Shown: positions 19,128-27,766 of the stretch, in pieces | How the letters are laid out: each line of letters opens with the position of its first letter | Position numbering within the stretch: the first letter of the stretch is position 1 | Assembly (NCBI RefSeq): GCF_009728935.1 | Contig: NZ_CP034235.1 | Location: 838,501 to 902,500, forward strand | Length of the DNA stretch: 64,000 nt | Direction of reading: 5' to 3' | Source of the DNA: Paenibacillus psychroresistens | GTDB taxonomy: Bacteria; Bacillota; Bacilli; Paenibacillales; NBRC-103111 | Position numbers and translations under genes: made by a program | The notes under the pieces: model-generated | The model's input: the letters and a program-made list of their open reading frames with translations, nothing else | What the model was told of the DNA's origin: nothing | The model's database searches: none

Positions 19128-20168
19128 ATGGTGGCGAAACTAAAGGATGTAGCAGAATACGTAGGTGTATCCATATCTACAGTCTCTCGTGTCATCAGTA
19201 ATGACAATAGCCGTGCGGTAAGTCCTGAAACACGAACAAAAATCTGGGATGCCGTGGCTAAATTAGGTTATGAGCCGAACAAGATTGCTAGACAATTGGT
19301 CAAAGGCAAAAAAGCGGAAAATCAAGTGACCAAAAAAGTAGGCTGCATAGTTGCAACCCCACAGAATAAATATAACCACCCTTACTTCTCCTTTATTTTA
19401 GATGGGATTGAGAAGGGTTTAGCTGACCAAGGGTATTACCTGAGCTTTATCCATACAGGAGAAGAAATTAAGAATCCTAGCTTTTTACAAAAGGTGTTGT
19501 ATGAGAGCGAGATTGATGGATTGATTTTCGTAGAAGGGATCGAGAATGAAACCTACGAATATATCAAAAAACACATTCCGTTTATTGTAGGTGTGGATTT
19601 TGCAGATGATTCCGTGTCGCAAGTAAGCTATGATCGCCTAGCAGCTGCTAAGGAAGCCGTTTTTCATTTATTGCAGCAAGGGCATCATGATATTGGCTAT
19701 ATTGGCGGTGTGGGACTTTCCCAAAAGATTGAAAAAGAAAAAAGATTTAGAGGCTACAAAAGCGCCTTGGATGAAGCTGGCCTTGAGCTGAAGCAGGAAT
19801 GGATTCTGAATGCCAACTGGGATGTGGATAAAAGCTATGCTTTAATGAAGGAGCTTTTGCAGAACCCAGCGATCAGTAGACCCACAGCCATGTTTGCAGC
19901 TAGTGATATGATGGCGATTTCTGCTATGCGTGCAGTCCTAGAGAGTAATCTTAGAATCCCTGAGGATATTGCTTTTATTGGCATCGACAACATTGAATTC
20001 TCCCAATATACTTCACCACCGCTGTCTTCGATACATATTCCGAAATTTGAAATAGGCTATATTGCTGCAAAAACAATTGTCGATGTTATTCAAAACAGAT
20101 ATCCAATACCTGTTAAAATCATGGTCCCGTTCGAGCTGAAAACCAGAGAATCCTCATTAAAAATATAA
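19128..20168 (+). CDS. LacI-family transcriptional regulator
   Basis: A 346-residue repressor. The N-terminal helix-turn-helix is KLKDVAEYVGVSISTVSRVI at residues 4-23, followed by the hinge region with NKIARQLVKG. Residues 65-340 form the periplasmic-binding-type ligand domain (PYFSFILDGIEKGL, GYIGGVG, FAASDMMAISAMRA, IAFIGIDNIEFSQY). The ATG at 19128 follows GAAAGGAA with the usual spacing; the GTG at 19125 is less likely. It probably represses the preceding sugar operon and its own gene through the matching operator-like sites. Confidence 0.92.
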   Translation: MVAKLKDVAEYVGVSISTVSRVISNDNSRAVSPETRTKIWDAVAKLGYEPNKIARQLVKGKKAENQVTKKVGCIVATPQNKYNHPYFSFILDGIEKGLADQGYYLSFIHTGEEIKNPSFLQKVLYESEIDGLIFVEGIENETYEYIKKHIPFIVGVDFADDSVSQVSYDRLAAAKEAVFHLLQQGHHDIGYIGGVGLSQKIEKEKRFRGYKSALDEAGLELKQEWILNANWDVDKSYALMKELLQNPAISRPTAMFAASDMMAISAMRAVLESNLRIPEDIAFIGIDNIEFSQYTSPPLSSIHIPKFEIGYIAAKTIVDVIQNRYPIPVKIMVPFELKTRESSLKI

Positions 20169-20183
20169 GTAGATAGGCTCCAT

Positions 20184-20203
20184 AAAAACGAAAGTTTTTT
20201 TAT
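20184..20203 (+). terminator. Possible weak terminator after the LacI gene
   Basis: ATAAAAAC, loop GAA, then GTTTTTTTAT form an A/T-rich stem ending in T. It lies within 35 bp of the LacI stop. Confidence 0.45.
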
Positions 20204-20271
20204 AACTATTCTTTCACTTGAGAGCTAATATAGAAAATGTTTTAATAAAGAAGCAAGATAAGCTAGTAAGG

Positions 20272-20370
20272 AAAGGAGTGTGATCGATTTGTTGATTACT
20301 TTGCCTGAGGTGATCTCCGTCTAACGGAGATCGAATAAGTAAAGGGGGCCGAAAGGTCCCCTTTACTGTT
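20272..20370 (+). ncRNA. Two-hairpin transcript region, possible small RNA or tiny mRNA
   Basis: AAAGGAG at 20272-20278 is followed by a possible 11-codon frame starting TTG at 20289 and ending TAA at 20324. The end of that frame lies inside a perfect nine-pair hairpin, GATCTCCGT-CTA-ACGGAGATC (20312-20332). Five bases later a 13-pair hairpin with a GAAA tetraloop, AGTAAAGGGGGCC then GGTCCCCTTTACT (20338-20367), could end transcription from either side. The layout suggests a short structured RNA facing the minus-strand peptide gene, but no promoter or family was recognised. Confidence 0.4.
20338..20367. terminator. Strong GNRA-capped hairpin between convergent small transcripts
   Basis: A 13-pair stem closes on GAAA, with one G-U pair. 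It is followed by GTTTCT on the plus strand. On the minus strand it lies about 20 bp past the stop of the 47-residue peptide gene, so it may terminate in both directions. Confidence 0.6.
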
Positions 20371-20385
20371 TCTATAGCAGCTTTT

Positions 20386-20529
20386 TTAGAGCTTGGAACG
20401 ACGTTTGTATGTCTTAGTGTTAAAAAACTTGTGGCGATTTTTATAGACATAGAAGATAGCTAAAAGGGAACCAAGCATTAAGGATAGGGTGTGCCAATGG
20501 ACTTTCAAATATGAGAGGACAACGTTCAA
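20386..20529 (-). CDS. Small single-span membrane peptide, 47 residues
   Basis: On the minus strand a TTG start at 20529 follows ATAAGGAGCGTGATTAAA, a good ribosome site at proper spacing. The 47-residue product begins MNVVLSYLKVHWH, has a hydrophobic stretch LSLMLGSLLAIFYVY at about residues 15-29, and ends in a strongly basic tail with TYKRRSKL. This size, single span and basic end fit small membrane proteins, including type I toxins, but I cannot name a family. It faces the two-hairpin region on the opposite strand. The frame and start are my reading; expression is unproven. Confidence 0.5.
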   Translation of the reverse strand: MNVVLSYLKVHWHTLSLMLGSLLAIFYVYKNRHKFFNTKTYKRRSKL

Positions 20530-20679
20530 TTTAATCACGCTCCTTATGTGCTGTTCCTAGCTTTACCTCAAAGATTTTAAATATGTATTCCCCTAAAAAT
20601 AAGTATGTTTATTGAAGATTATGATACAATAGTAGTAACCGGACAAACGGTAAATTAAATAGCAAGGTGGGATTTGGCA

Positions 20680-21342
20680 ATGGATTATGACCAAAGACAG
20701 TCGACAATTGGACTGGCAAGAGAATACAACTCATCTTTTCACAAGCTGCTGCGTATGTTTACGTTATCGATTCTAATTTCGTTTTTTGGTACCTTGGTGG
20801 GAACGGTTGTGCCACCTGCTTTATTTCTTCCTTTGGTGGTCGTACAAATTATTATGATTGTTTCTGCATTTTTTATTAGAAAAGGTAAAAAAGCTATTGG
20901 GTATGCGTTTGTGTTTAGTTTTACATTTCTGACGGGTGTCATTATTTATCCAACGCTTGCGCATTATTCAACTGTTGGCGGCTCGTCTTTAATTAATACG
21001 GCGTTTATTCTTACGGTTGTTATATTTGGCGGATTATCCACTTACGCTTATTATTCAAAAAAAGATTTCAGCTTTCTCGCTGGTTTTCTAATGGTTGGCC
21101 TGTTCACTTTAATTGGGTTTGGCTTAGTAGGGCTGTTTATTGGTGGTTTTAGTGGTCCATTGGGTACGTTAATTGCAGGTGGTGGGGTATTAATCTTCTC
21201 CGGATTTATCCTCTATGACATCTCTCAATACCGTAAAGGTTTAGCGAATGAGGACATCCCGTTAGCCGTACTTAACCTATATCTTGATTTTATTAATCTG
21301 TTTTTATACTTGCTGCGTTTTCTCGGAATTTCTCGCGATTAG
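20680..21342 (+). CDS. Bax inhibitor-1 / YetJ-like membrane protein
   Basis: A 220-residue integral membrane protein of the Bax inhibitor-1 (UPF0005) family; B. subtilis YetJ is a pH-sensitive calcium leak channel. The ATG at 20680 follows AAGGTGG; an upstream TTG is less likely. About seven hydrophobic spans are visible. The C-terminal part has the family pattern ILYDISQYRKG and ending YLDFINLFLYLLRFLG with conserved Asp residues. A possible -10 (TATGATACAATAG region near 20620) lies upstream. It seems to be a single-gene unit or is followed by the small membrane protein 88 bp on. Confidence 0.88.
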   Translation: MDYDQRQSTIGLAREYNSSFHKLLRMFTLSILISFFGTLVGTVVPPALFLPLVVVQIIMIVSAFFIRKGKKAIGYAFVFSFTFLTGVIIYPTLAHYSTVGGSSLINTAFILTVVIFGGLSTYAYYSKKDFSFLAGFLMVGLFTLIGFGLVGLFIGGFSGPLGTLIAGGGVLIFSGFILYDISQYRKGLANEDIPLAVLNLYLDFINLFLYLLRFLGISRD

Positions 21343-21430
21343 ACAGCAGACAGCCATGTTTGAAAATCTTTAATACGGTTTATTAACTAGGTAACTAATA
21401 ATAAACTTAATTAAAGAGGAGCTGGTTGCA

Positions 21431-21718
21431 ATGGGAACTACAGATGATGTTATAATGGTAATGAATAATTGGTGGACGTACACATTAGTTTGGGTAGGCA
21501 TATCTGTTGCCGTAGTATTTATTCTTATATTGGTGCTCGTATGGGCGAAGCTATCTTCTGTTTCACGTGCTTCACAGCAAGCATTCAAGGATTTGAATCT
21601 CAAAATTGACAGCATGGCTAGAACACATGACGCATTTAGTGAATTGAATGCCAAGATTGACAGCTTGAAATCAACTAATGAATTAAGGCGTCCGAGTTCG
21701 GATAATGTAGCGATCTAG
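21431..21718 (+). CDS. Small membrane protein with coiled-coil tail
   Basis: A 95-residue protein with a single membrane span at about residues 20-42 (the stretch LVWVGISVAVVFILILVLVW) and a heptad-like soluble tail (ALSELNAKIDSLKS-type pattern, with LNLKIDSM and LNAKIDSL). The ATG follows AAAGAGGAGCTGG. No named family was recognised; it could be a scaffold or a small regulator of a membrane complex. A strong terminator follows. Confidence 0.65.
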   Translation: MGTTDDVIMVMNNWWTYTLVWVGISVAVVFILILVLVWAKLSSVSRASQQAFKDLNLKIDSMARTHDAFSELNAKIDSLKSTNELRRPSSDNVAI

Positions 21719-21733
21719 ACCGAAGCTGATAAA

Positions 21734-21767
21734 AGGCTGCTTGCAGATTAACTGCAGGCGGCTTTTT
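21734..21767 (+). terminator. Intrinsic terminator
   Basis: GGCTGCTTGCAG, loop ATTAA, then CTGCAGGCGGC with a mismatch, followed by TTTTTT. It ends the unit containing the small membrane protein. Confidence 0.85.
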
Positions 21768-21892
21768 TGTTGTCTAAAATTTTGTTGTCTAAATTAAGGT
21801 TGGTATTAGTATATGTGATCCATCCAAGGATAAAAAACGTTCAAGTTTATAGAGGCTTTGAAGTAATCAGAAAAGGAAAGTAGGAGATTGGC

Positions 21893-22606
21893 ATGAAAAA
21901 ACAAAAGAGAATCGTCTCGTTTCTAGGAATTGCAATGATATCAGCTAGTTTAATGCTCGCGGCAGGCTGCAGCTCTAAGGATGATGCAGATGCTCAAATG
22001 ACCAGCAAATCCACTCCAATGGAGAGTATGGCAGGAATGGAAAGTATGGCTCCGACAATGGAACCAACAATGGAGCCGTCGATGGAACCTACTATGATGC
22101 CAACAATGGAGCCCACAATGTCCATGGAACCTTCGATGATGCCAACAATGGCTCCAGTTGAGATGGTAACAGAAGCTCCAACCGCAGAACCAACAAAGGA
22201 ACCCATGACGCCTATGCCAACTTTGAAAGCAACGGCTAAACCAACTGTAAAGCCTACACCAAAGCCTACATCTAAACCGACTGCTAAGCCAACTGCAACA
22301 ATGGATCATTCTATGATGGCTACGCCTGAACCAACTAAAGCACCAGCAGTAACCAGCAAAACGATCGAAGTTACGATTAAAACTTTTGCCTATAGCCCTA
22401 GTTCAATAAAGGTACCTGTCAATTCGGAAGTAACCTTCACGAATAAAGATGACGTCAAGCATACGATTACTGCCAAAGATGGTTCATTCAAAAGCAAGCT
22501 ATTAAAGCAGGATGAATCTTTTACCCAAAAATTCACTGAAGCGGGTGTATATGAGGTTTATTGTGAGCCACATACCTTCATGACAGCGACGATTACTGTA
22601 GAATAG
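21893..22606 (+). CDS. Cupredoxin-domain lipoprotein with Met/Pro/Thr-rich linker
   Basis: A 237-residue exported lipoprotein. The signal peptide ends in the lipobox LAAGC near residue 25. Residues 35-100 are a low-complexity linker of MEPTM and MMPTM repeats rich in Met and Glu, then KPT repeats to about residue 145. Residues 155-237 form a plastocyanin-like cupredoxin: His near 188 in VKHTIT, then Cys, His and Met in YCEPHTFM near 223-229, which matches a type 1 copper site. The Met-rich linker could itself bind copper(I). The ATG follows AAAGGAAAGTAGGAG. Confidence 0.85.
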   Translation: MKKQKRIVSFLGIAMISASLMLAAGCSSKDDADAQMTSKSTPMESMAGMESMAPTMEPTMEPSMEPTMMPTMEPTMSMEPSMMPTMAPVEMVTEAPTAEPTKEPMTPMPTLKATAKPTVKPTPKPTSKPTAKPTATMDHSMMATPEPTKAPAVTSKTIEVTIKTFAYSPSSIKVPVNSEVTFTNKDDVKHTITAKDGSFKSKLLKQDESFTQKFTEAGVYEVYCEPHTFMTATITVE

Positions 22607-22619
22607 CTAAACAACAACT

Positions 22620-22646
22620 GGAGACTCCCTAACAAGGAGTCTTTTT
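22620..22646 (+). terminator. Intrinsic terminator after the cupredoxin gene
   Basis: GACTCC, loop CTAACAA, then GGAGTC with TTTTT. Confidence 0.85.
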
Positions 22647-22734
22647 GGCCTGAGCCGAAGGGATAACGGTCAAAAGGAACCCACTCGGAAACACAAGTTC
22701 AAGAAGTATGAACACTTCGTGACTAGCTTGCAAC

Positions 22735-22782
22735 TTGAACGTTGTTCAACTATTATATAAACATTAGTTGAACAACGTTCAA
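22735..22782. promoter_or_regulatory. Paired TetR-type operators over the RND pump promoter
   Basis: Two 15-bp palindromes, TTGAACGTTGTTCAA (22735-22749) and TTGAACAACGTTCAA (22768-22782), face each other. With flanking bases they form an 18-bp perfect inverted repeat around TTATATAAACAT, which contains a likely -10. The pump gene starts 29 bp further on and a TetR-family gene follows it, so this is probably the operator pair of that regulator. Confidence 0.75.
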
Positions 22783-22810
22783 CACTAGAGAAACCATTAG
22801 GAGTGGAGCT

Positions 22811-25800
22811 ATGAAAAGTATTATTCAGTTTTCTTTGAACAACAAATTTGCGATTTGGATGATGACTATTATCATCACAGTTGCTGGTTTGTATGCAGGT
22901 GTCACGATGAAGCAAGAAACGCTGCCGAATTTGGATGTGCCGATTCTAACGATTTCGACAGTCTATCCCGGCGCTGCGCCGCAAGAGGTTGCCGATAAGG
23001 TTTCCATTCCGTTGGAGCAGAGAATTAAGAATTTAGACGGCGTGGATGTAGTAGATTCAACTTCGATGGAGAATGTTTCTTCGATTGTAGTGAACTACAA
23101 ATACAGTAAGAACATTGATAAAGCATTGACGGAGCTGCGGGAAGCGATTTCCGATCTTGCTTTGCCGCAGGGCGCACAGCCAGCTAAGGTTTCCAAGCTG
23201 AGCTTGAATGCATTTCCTGTTATTTCATTGAGCATTAGCTCGAAAAATCAATCACTCGAAGAAATCTCCAAATTAATTGATACAGAAATTAAATCTAATC
23301 TAGAGGGTATTGCCGGAATAGGTACAGTTAATGTATCCGGTGAACAATTTAAGGAAGTTGCCTTAACCTTAAATCAAGCAAAAATGAAGGAAATGGGTCT
23401 CACTGAAGCTGCCCTCAAAGGTATCGTGCAAGCATCAGCGCTTAAAGTTCCGCTTGGGCTTTTTGAAATGGAGAATTCCGAGAAAAGTATTGTCGTAGAT
23501 GGCAATATAACCACTTTAGATGACTTGAAGAATATCGTAATTACTTCTTCACCTAAACCTGGCACAATTTCATCGTATAAGCTGTCAGAGGTTGCTACTG
23601 TAGAATTAGTCGGGAGAGCCGATTCGATTTCACGAACTAACGGCAGTCCTTCTGTAGGAATAGATGCTACTAAATCACCGGATGCCAATACCGTAACGGT
23701 AGTTAATGCAGTTAAGAAGCAAGCCGAGCTGATTAAGACCAATCATCCAGACGTTGATGTAGTGACGATTTTTGATCAAGGCAAGCCGATTGAAGAGTCA
23801 GTCAGTACAATGCTGACCAAAGCACTATTCGGTGCATTATTCGCCGTATTGATCATCATGCTGTTCTTAAGAAATATTCGGACAACGATTATCTCGATTG
23901 TCTCCATCCCTTTATCCCTGTTAATCGCGGTCCTTTTATTGAAGCAATTCAATATTACCTTGAATACTTTGACACTTGGTGCCATGACCGTGGCCATTGG
24001 GCGGGTAGTCGATGATTCGATCGTCGTAATCGAGAATAATTACCGTCGTATGGGGCTGCATTCCGAGAAGTTAAGTGGCAAGCCGCTCGTTTTGGATGCA
24101 ACACGTGAAATGTTTATGCCGATTCTTTCCTCTACTTTGGTGACAATCGCAGTATTCTTACCTTTGGGTACGGTTAGTGGTCCAATTGGCCAATTGTTCC
24201 TTCCCTTTGCTTTAACCATGGTATTCGCATTAATTGCCTCCTTGCTGGTTGCAATTACGGTTGTACCGATGCTTGCACATATGATGTTCCGCAAAGGCTT
24301 GAAGGCAAGTCAAATTCACGATGAAACACCTGGTGCAATTGCTAACTTTTATCGTCGAGTTTTAAGATGGACACTTAGCCACAAAATTATTACATTTATT
24401 ATAGCGATCGTGCTTCTGGTCAGTAGTTTAGGCTTGGTTAAGGTAGTTGGAACCAGCTTTCTGCCAGACCAAGAGGATAAATATGTAGCACTAACCTATA
24501 GTCCAAGCCCTGGTAAATTATTAGAGGATACTAAGAAAACAGCTATGCAAGCAGAAGAATTCATTCTTAAACGCGCAAATGTCGAGAATTTGCAATATTC
24601 GGTAGGCGGACAAAGTCCTTTTGGTGGAGGCGGCCCGAATAAAGGTGCATTATTCTACGTGCTCTATAATACGGACACACCTGAGTTTGCCAAAGAAAGT
24701 GATTTGCTGATCGAGGAGCTTAGAAAAATTGAACCAACTGGCAAATGGGCGCCGATGGATTTTGGAGGCGGCATAGGCGGCAGCAAGCTTAGCTTATCCG
24801 TTTATGGAGATTCATTGGAAGAAATTAAACCAGCAGTGGAACAAATTCAAGGGATTATGGCTAAGGACAAGTCTTTTGAGAAAATAGAAACCAGCCAATC
24901 CAAAACCTATGAGCAATATACGATTTTGGCGGATCAGGCTAAATTAAGCAAATACGGACTGACAGCCGGACAAATCGCGATGATGTTAAGTCCAGTGCGG
25001 GATCGTCCAGCACTTACAGAAGTGAAGGTTGAAGATAAAATCTATCAGGTTTATGTAAATGTTGATCAAAAGGTTTATGGAAGCATTGCTGATATTGAGA
25101 ATGCGACCATTCAATCGCCGCTTGGGGCAGTAGTACCCTTAAAGGAGCTTGTAACGGTTAAAGAAGGGACTTCAGCCAGTACGGTAACTCGTAAGGATGG
25201 TCGCTTGTTCGTTAGTGTATCCGCTGATATTACGAGCAAAGACGTAGCAAAAGCGTCAAGCAATCTGCAAAAGAAAGTCGATGAGCTCAAGCTTCCGGCG
25301 TCGATCAAAGTTGATTTTGGCGGAGTGACGGAACAAATCACGGAAACCTTTACGCAGCTTGGATTAGCGATGGCAGCGGCAGTAGCTATTGTTTATCTAT
25401 TGCTCGTAATCACTTTTGGCGGGGCACTTACTCCGTTGGCGATTATTTTCTCCTTGCCGTTTATGTTAATCGGTGCTTTACTTGGACTTTATGTTGCAGG
25501 CGAAACAATCAGTGCTGCAGCAATGATGGGAGCACTGATGCTCATCGGAATTGTCGTGACGAATGCGATTGTCCTATTGGACCGCGTAAGGCACAAGGAG
25601 CAAGAAGGCTTATCTGTTCGTGAAGCTTTAATAGAAGCTGGAGGAACGAGACTTCGTCCGATTCTTATGACGGCTTTGGCTACAGTAGGCGCATTGCTTC
25701 CACTAGCTTTAGGCTTCGAGAGCTCAGGCGGAATTATCTCCAAAGGATTAGGTGTGACGGTAATTGGCGGCTTGATTAGCTCTACCTTATTAACCTTAAT

Positions 25801-25867
25801 CATGGTTCCGATCTTCTATGAATTCTTAGCTAGATTCCGCAGCAAAATTAAAGAAGAGTCGGTCTAA
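22811..25867 (+). CDS. RND-family efflux transporter, SwrC/AcrB-like
   Basis: A 1018-residue resistance-nodulation-division proton antiporter, the usual length of the HAE1 group. It begins with a membrane span (IWMMTIIITVAGLYAGVTM), then two large external loops and two blocks of membrane helices. The proton-relay region reads GAMTVAIGRVVDDSIVVIEN near residues 390-415. Gram-positive relatives such as B. subtilis SwrC (YerP) help with surfactin export and detergent tolerance. No membrane-fusion or outer-membrane gene lies nearby, as expected in this group. The ATG follows TAGGAGTGG. It is followed by a TetR gene in the same direction. Confidence 0.92.
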   Translation: MKSIIQFSLNNKFAIWMMTIIITVAGLYAGVTMKQETLPNLDVPILTISTVYPGAAPQEVADKVSIPLEQRIKNLDGVDVVDSTSMENVSSIVVNYKYSKNIDKALTELREAISDLALPQGAQPAKVSKLSLNAFPVISLSISSKNQSLEEISKLIDTEIKSNLEGIAGIGTVNVSGEQFKEVALTLNQAKMKEMGLTEAALKGIVQASALKVPLGLFEMENSEKSIVVDGNITTLDDLKNIVITSSPKPGTISSYKLSEVATVELVGRADSISRTNGSPSVGIDATKSPDANTVTVVNAVKKQAELIKTNHPDVDVVTIFDQGKPIEESVSTMLTKALFGALFAVLIIMLFLRNIRTTIISIVSIPLSLLIAVLLLKQFNITLNTLTLGAMTVAIGRVVDDSIVVIENNYRRMGLHSEKLSGKPLVLDATREMFMPILSSTLVTIAVFLPLGTVSGPIGQLFLPFALTMVFALIASLLVAITVVPMLAHMMFRKGLKASQIHDETPGAIANFYRRVLRWTLSHKIITFIIAIVLLVSSLGLVKVVGTSFLPDQEDKYVALTYSPSPGKLLEDTKKTAMQAEEFILKRANVENLQYSVGGQSPFGGGGPNKGALFYVLYNTDTPEFAKESDLLIEELRKIEPTGKWAPMDFGGGIGGSKLSLSVYGDSLEEIKPAVEQIQGIMAKDKSFEKIETSQSKTYEQYTILADQAKLSKYGLTAGQIAMMLSPVRDRPALTEVKVEDKIYQVYVNVDQKVYGSIADIENATIQSPLGAVVPLKELVTVKEGTSASTVTRKDGRLFVSVSADITSKDVAKASSNLQKKVDELKLPASIKVDFGGVTEQITETFTQLGLAMAAAVAIVYLLLVITFGGALTPLAIIFSLPFMLIGALLGLYVAGETISAAAMMGALMLIGIVVTNAIVLLDRVRHKEQEGLSVREALIEAGGTRLRPILMTALATVGALLPLALGFESSGGIISKGLGVTVIGGLISSTLLTLIMVPIFYEFLARFRSKIKEESV

Positions 25868-25885
25868 AATAGGCGGTGAATTCGA

Positions 25886-26767
25886 TTGAACGATAAAAAG
25901 AAACAAATTCTCGAAGCAGCGATTAAATGCTTTGCCGATAAAGGCTATCAGGCGACCTCCATTCAGGAGATCGCTGATTCCCTCGGGATCGCTAAGGGCT
26001 CCTTATACTTCTATTTTAAGTCTAAGGAGGATTTGCTGGTCTCGATTTGCAAGTATTATTTTGAACGGATTGTGGTTAAGTTCTGGGAAACGATGGAGGA
26101 TCCTCACTTAACTCCGCGTGAGAAATTAATTAGGCAGGTGATTGACAGCTACGAACAGTTCGTTGGGCACAGTGATTTCGTCAAGGTGCTGATGAAGGAA
26201 CGTTTTGAAGTCAATCAGGAAATTCATGAGCTGATCTTTTCACTAAGAGCACAGCAATTATCGGGCAATCAACAATGCATAGTTGAGCTATATGGGGAAG
26301 AAATCAGACCCGTTTCCTACGATGTGGCGACTATTTTTATCTCGATGATCAACGGGTATATGGGCTTTGTGATCATGGAGCAAATCAAGCTTGATTTCAA
26401 GATGGTATCGGAATTTCTACTCGATCGCTTGGATGACATTGTGGATGGAATGCTTGCCAAACAAACTAAACCGATTCTTAATACAGAAGAATTCGAAAAA
26501 TTCTTCGCGAGTAATCCTAAATCGGGGAGAACAACGAAAGCTGCACTAGCTGAAGAGCTGCACGCGATTCGTCTAGTTGTAGAGAAGCTGAATAAGAAGC
26601 CGGAAGAGCTAGATGAGATTAACATGAGCTTGCAGGTGCTTGAAGCAGAGTTGGATAAAAAAGAGCCGCAGGTCGTCATGGTCAAAGGAATGATCGCCTT
26701 GTTAAAAAGCTTAAAAATTCCAGAGCTGAAGCGACATTTGATTGAACTCGAGGCTTATATATCTTGA
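25886..26767 (+). CDS. TetR-family regulator with extended C-terminus
   Basis: A 293-residue regulator, longer than the usual 190-220 residues. The N-terminal helix-turn-helix is ATSIQEIADSLGIAKGSLYFYF at about residues 22-43, the classical TetR pattern, with KEDLL after it. A helical extension of about 80 residues (from about residue 210) is rich in Lys, Glu and Leu and may be a coiled coil. The TTG at 25886 follows AGGCGGTG. The gene lies 18 bp after the RND pump gene, as yerO and yerP neighbour each other in B. subtilis, and it likely represses the pump operon through the paired operators at 22735-22782. Confidence 0.9.
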   Translation: MNDKKKQILEAAIKCFADKGYQATSIQEIADSLGIAKGSLYFYFKSKEDLLVSICKYYFERIVVKFWETMEDPHLTPREKLIRQVIDSYEQFVGHSDFVKVLMKERFEVNQEIHELIFSLRAQQLSGNQQCIVELYGEEIRPVSYDVATIFISMINGYMGFVIMEQIKLDFKMVSEFLLDRLDDIVDGMLAKQTKPILNTEEFEKFFASNPKSGRTTKAALAEELHAIRLVVEKLNKKPEELDEINMSLQVLEAELDKKEPQVVMVKGMIALLKSLKIPELKRHLIELEAYIS

Positions 26768-26774
26768 TCAATGA

Positions 26775-26795
26775 TTATCAGTGATTTTGTGATAA
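26775..26795. promoter_or_regulatory. Small inverted repeat upstream of the epimerase-like gene
   Basis: TTATCA at 26775-26780 pairs with TGATAA at 26790-26795 around nine bases, in the likely promoter region of the next gene. It is short and may be chance. Confidence 0.25.
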
Positions 26796-26846
26796 AATCC
26801 CGGCAAGGATGCGAGTAAATGGATAGATTGTTAGGAGGAATTGAGC

Positions 26847-27725
26847 TTGGTACATTCACCGATTATTCTAGAAAATAGCCGACTTCGCTTAGAAATTGCC
26901 CAGCCGGGTTTGTTTTACCAAGGTACGAGGTTTGATTGGACGGGGTGGGTTACAAGTGTTGTCCTGGACGGAAAACATACCTATATGGCCAGCGAGTCAC
27001 TTCAGCCAAATGAAGGCACGGGAGGACTTGGCCTTTGTAATGAGTTTGGCAACCTAACACCCGTGGGGTACAGTGATTGTGCCATTGGGGAAGATTTCCC
27101 GAAAATCGGCGTTGGTTTGCTAGAGAAGCCGGATGATGCCAGATATAATTTTTTTAGAGCTTATGGCCTTCAACCATTTGTTGTGAATGTAGAGCAGAGC
27201 GATTACTCCATTTTTTTTGAGGTTAGCCCCCTTAATAGCAGAGGCTATGAATGTACACTTAAAAAGACGATAAGCATTAAAGAAAATGGTTTAAGCATCC
27301 AGTATATTCTCCATAATTCAGGTGATAAAACAATAGAAACCGATGAATATAATCATAATTTTGTACTGGTGAATGGGAATGCAGTGGGCCCAGAGTATGT
27401 ACTGCGGCTGCCTTTTGATGTTAGTGAAAGCACGGCTGCTATTGACAATGGAATCTTAGTAGATGGGGATGAATTGCGTTGGTCCAACCCGGTAGATGGG
27501 AAGTTTTATTGCCTATTTAACAAGCTTCCAGTTCAATCGCAGAACACCTGGAGGCTTACACATGAGCCCAGTGGGGTGGGAATGCAGGAATCTTTGAATG
27601 CACCATTGCATCATCTTGCCTTGTGGGGGATGCCTCATGTAGTAAGTCCAGAAATGTTTATTAGCATCTTACTTTCTCCTGGTGAAACAATGGAATGGAC
27701 ACGTGAATATAGCTTTTTCGCTTAA
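26847..27725 (+). CDS. Galactose-mutarotase-like protein of unknown substrate
   Basis: A 292-residue protein whose layout recalls the aldose-epimerase-like beta-sandwich superfamily: an N-terminal ENSRLRLEIAQPG, a central FNKLP and a C-terminal ISILLSPGETMEWTREYSFF resembling the closing strands of that fold. The conserved-looking EYNHNFVLVNG near residues 170-180 could hold the active-site His. The start is taken as the TTG at 26847, eight bases after AGGAGG; the TTG at 26841 is too close to it. No partner gene is near, so the sugar or other ligand is unknown. Confidence 0.55.
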   Translation: MVHSPIILENSRLRLEIAQPGLFYQGTRFDWTGWVTSVVLDGKHTYMASESLQPNEGTGGLGLCNEFGNLTPVGYSDCAIGEDFPKIGVGLLEKPDDARYNFFRAYGLQPFVVNVEQSDYSIFFEVSPLNSRGYECTLKKTISIKENGLSIQYILHNSGDKTIETDEYNHNFVLVNGNAVGPEYVLRLPFDVSESTAAIDNGILVDGDELRWSNPVDGKFYCLFNKLPVQSQNTWRLTHEPSGVGMQESLNAPLHHLALWGMPHVVSPEMFISILLSPGETMEWTREYSFFA

Positions 27726-27762
27726 AAAAGTCGTTCACAGTTCTAAGCTGTGAACGACTTTT
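27726..27762. terminator. Bidirectional intrinsic terminator
   Basis: AAAAAAGTCGTTCACAG pairs with CTGTGAACGACTTTTT around TTCTAAG. A-run and T-run on both sides serve the convergent genes on either side. Confidence 0.92.
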
Positions 27763-27766
27763 TAAC

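Noticed and set aside
21950..22309. Minus-strand low-complexity frames over the cupredoxin gene
   Set aside because: They arise from the Met/Pro/Thr repeats of the gene on the other strand.
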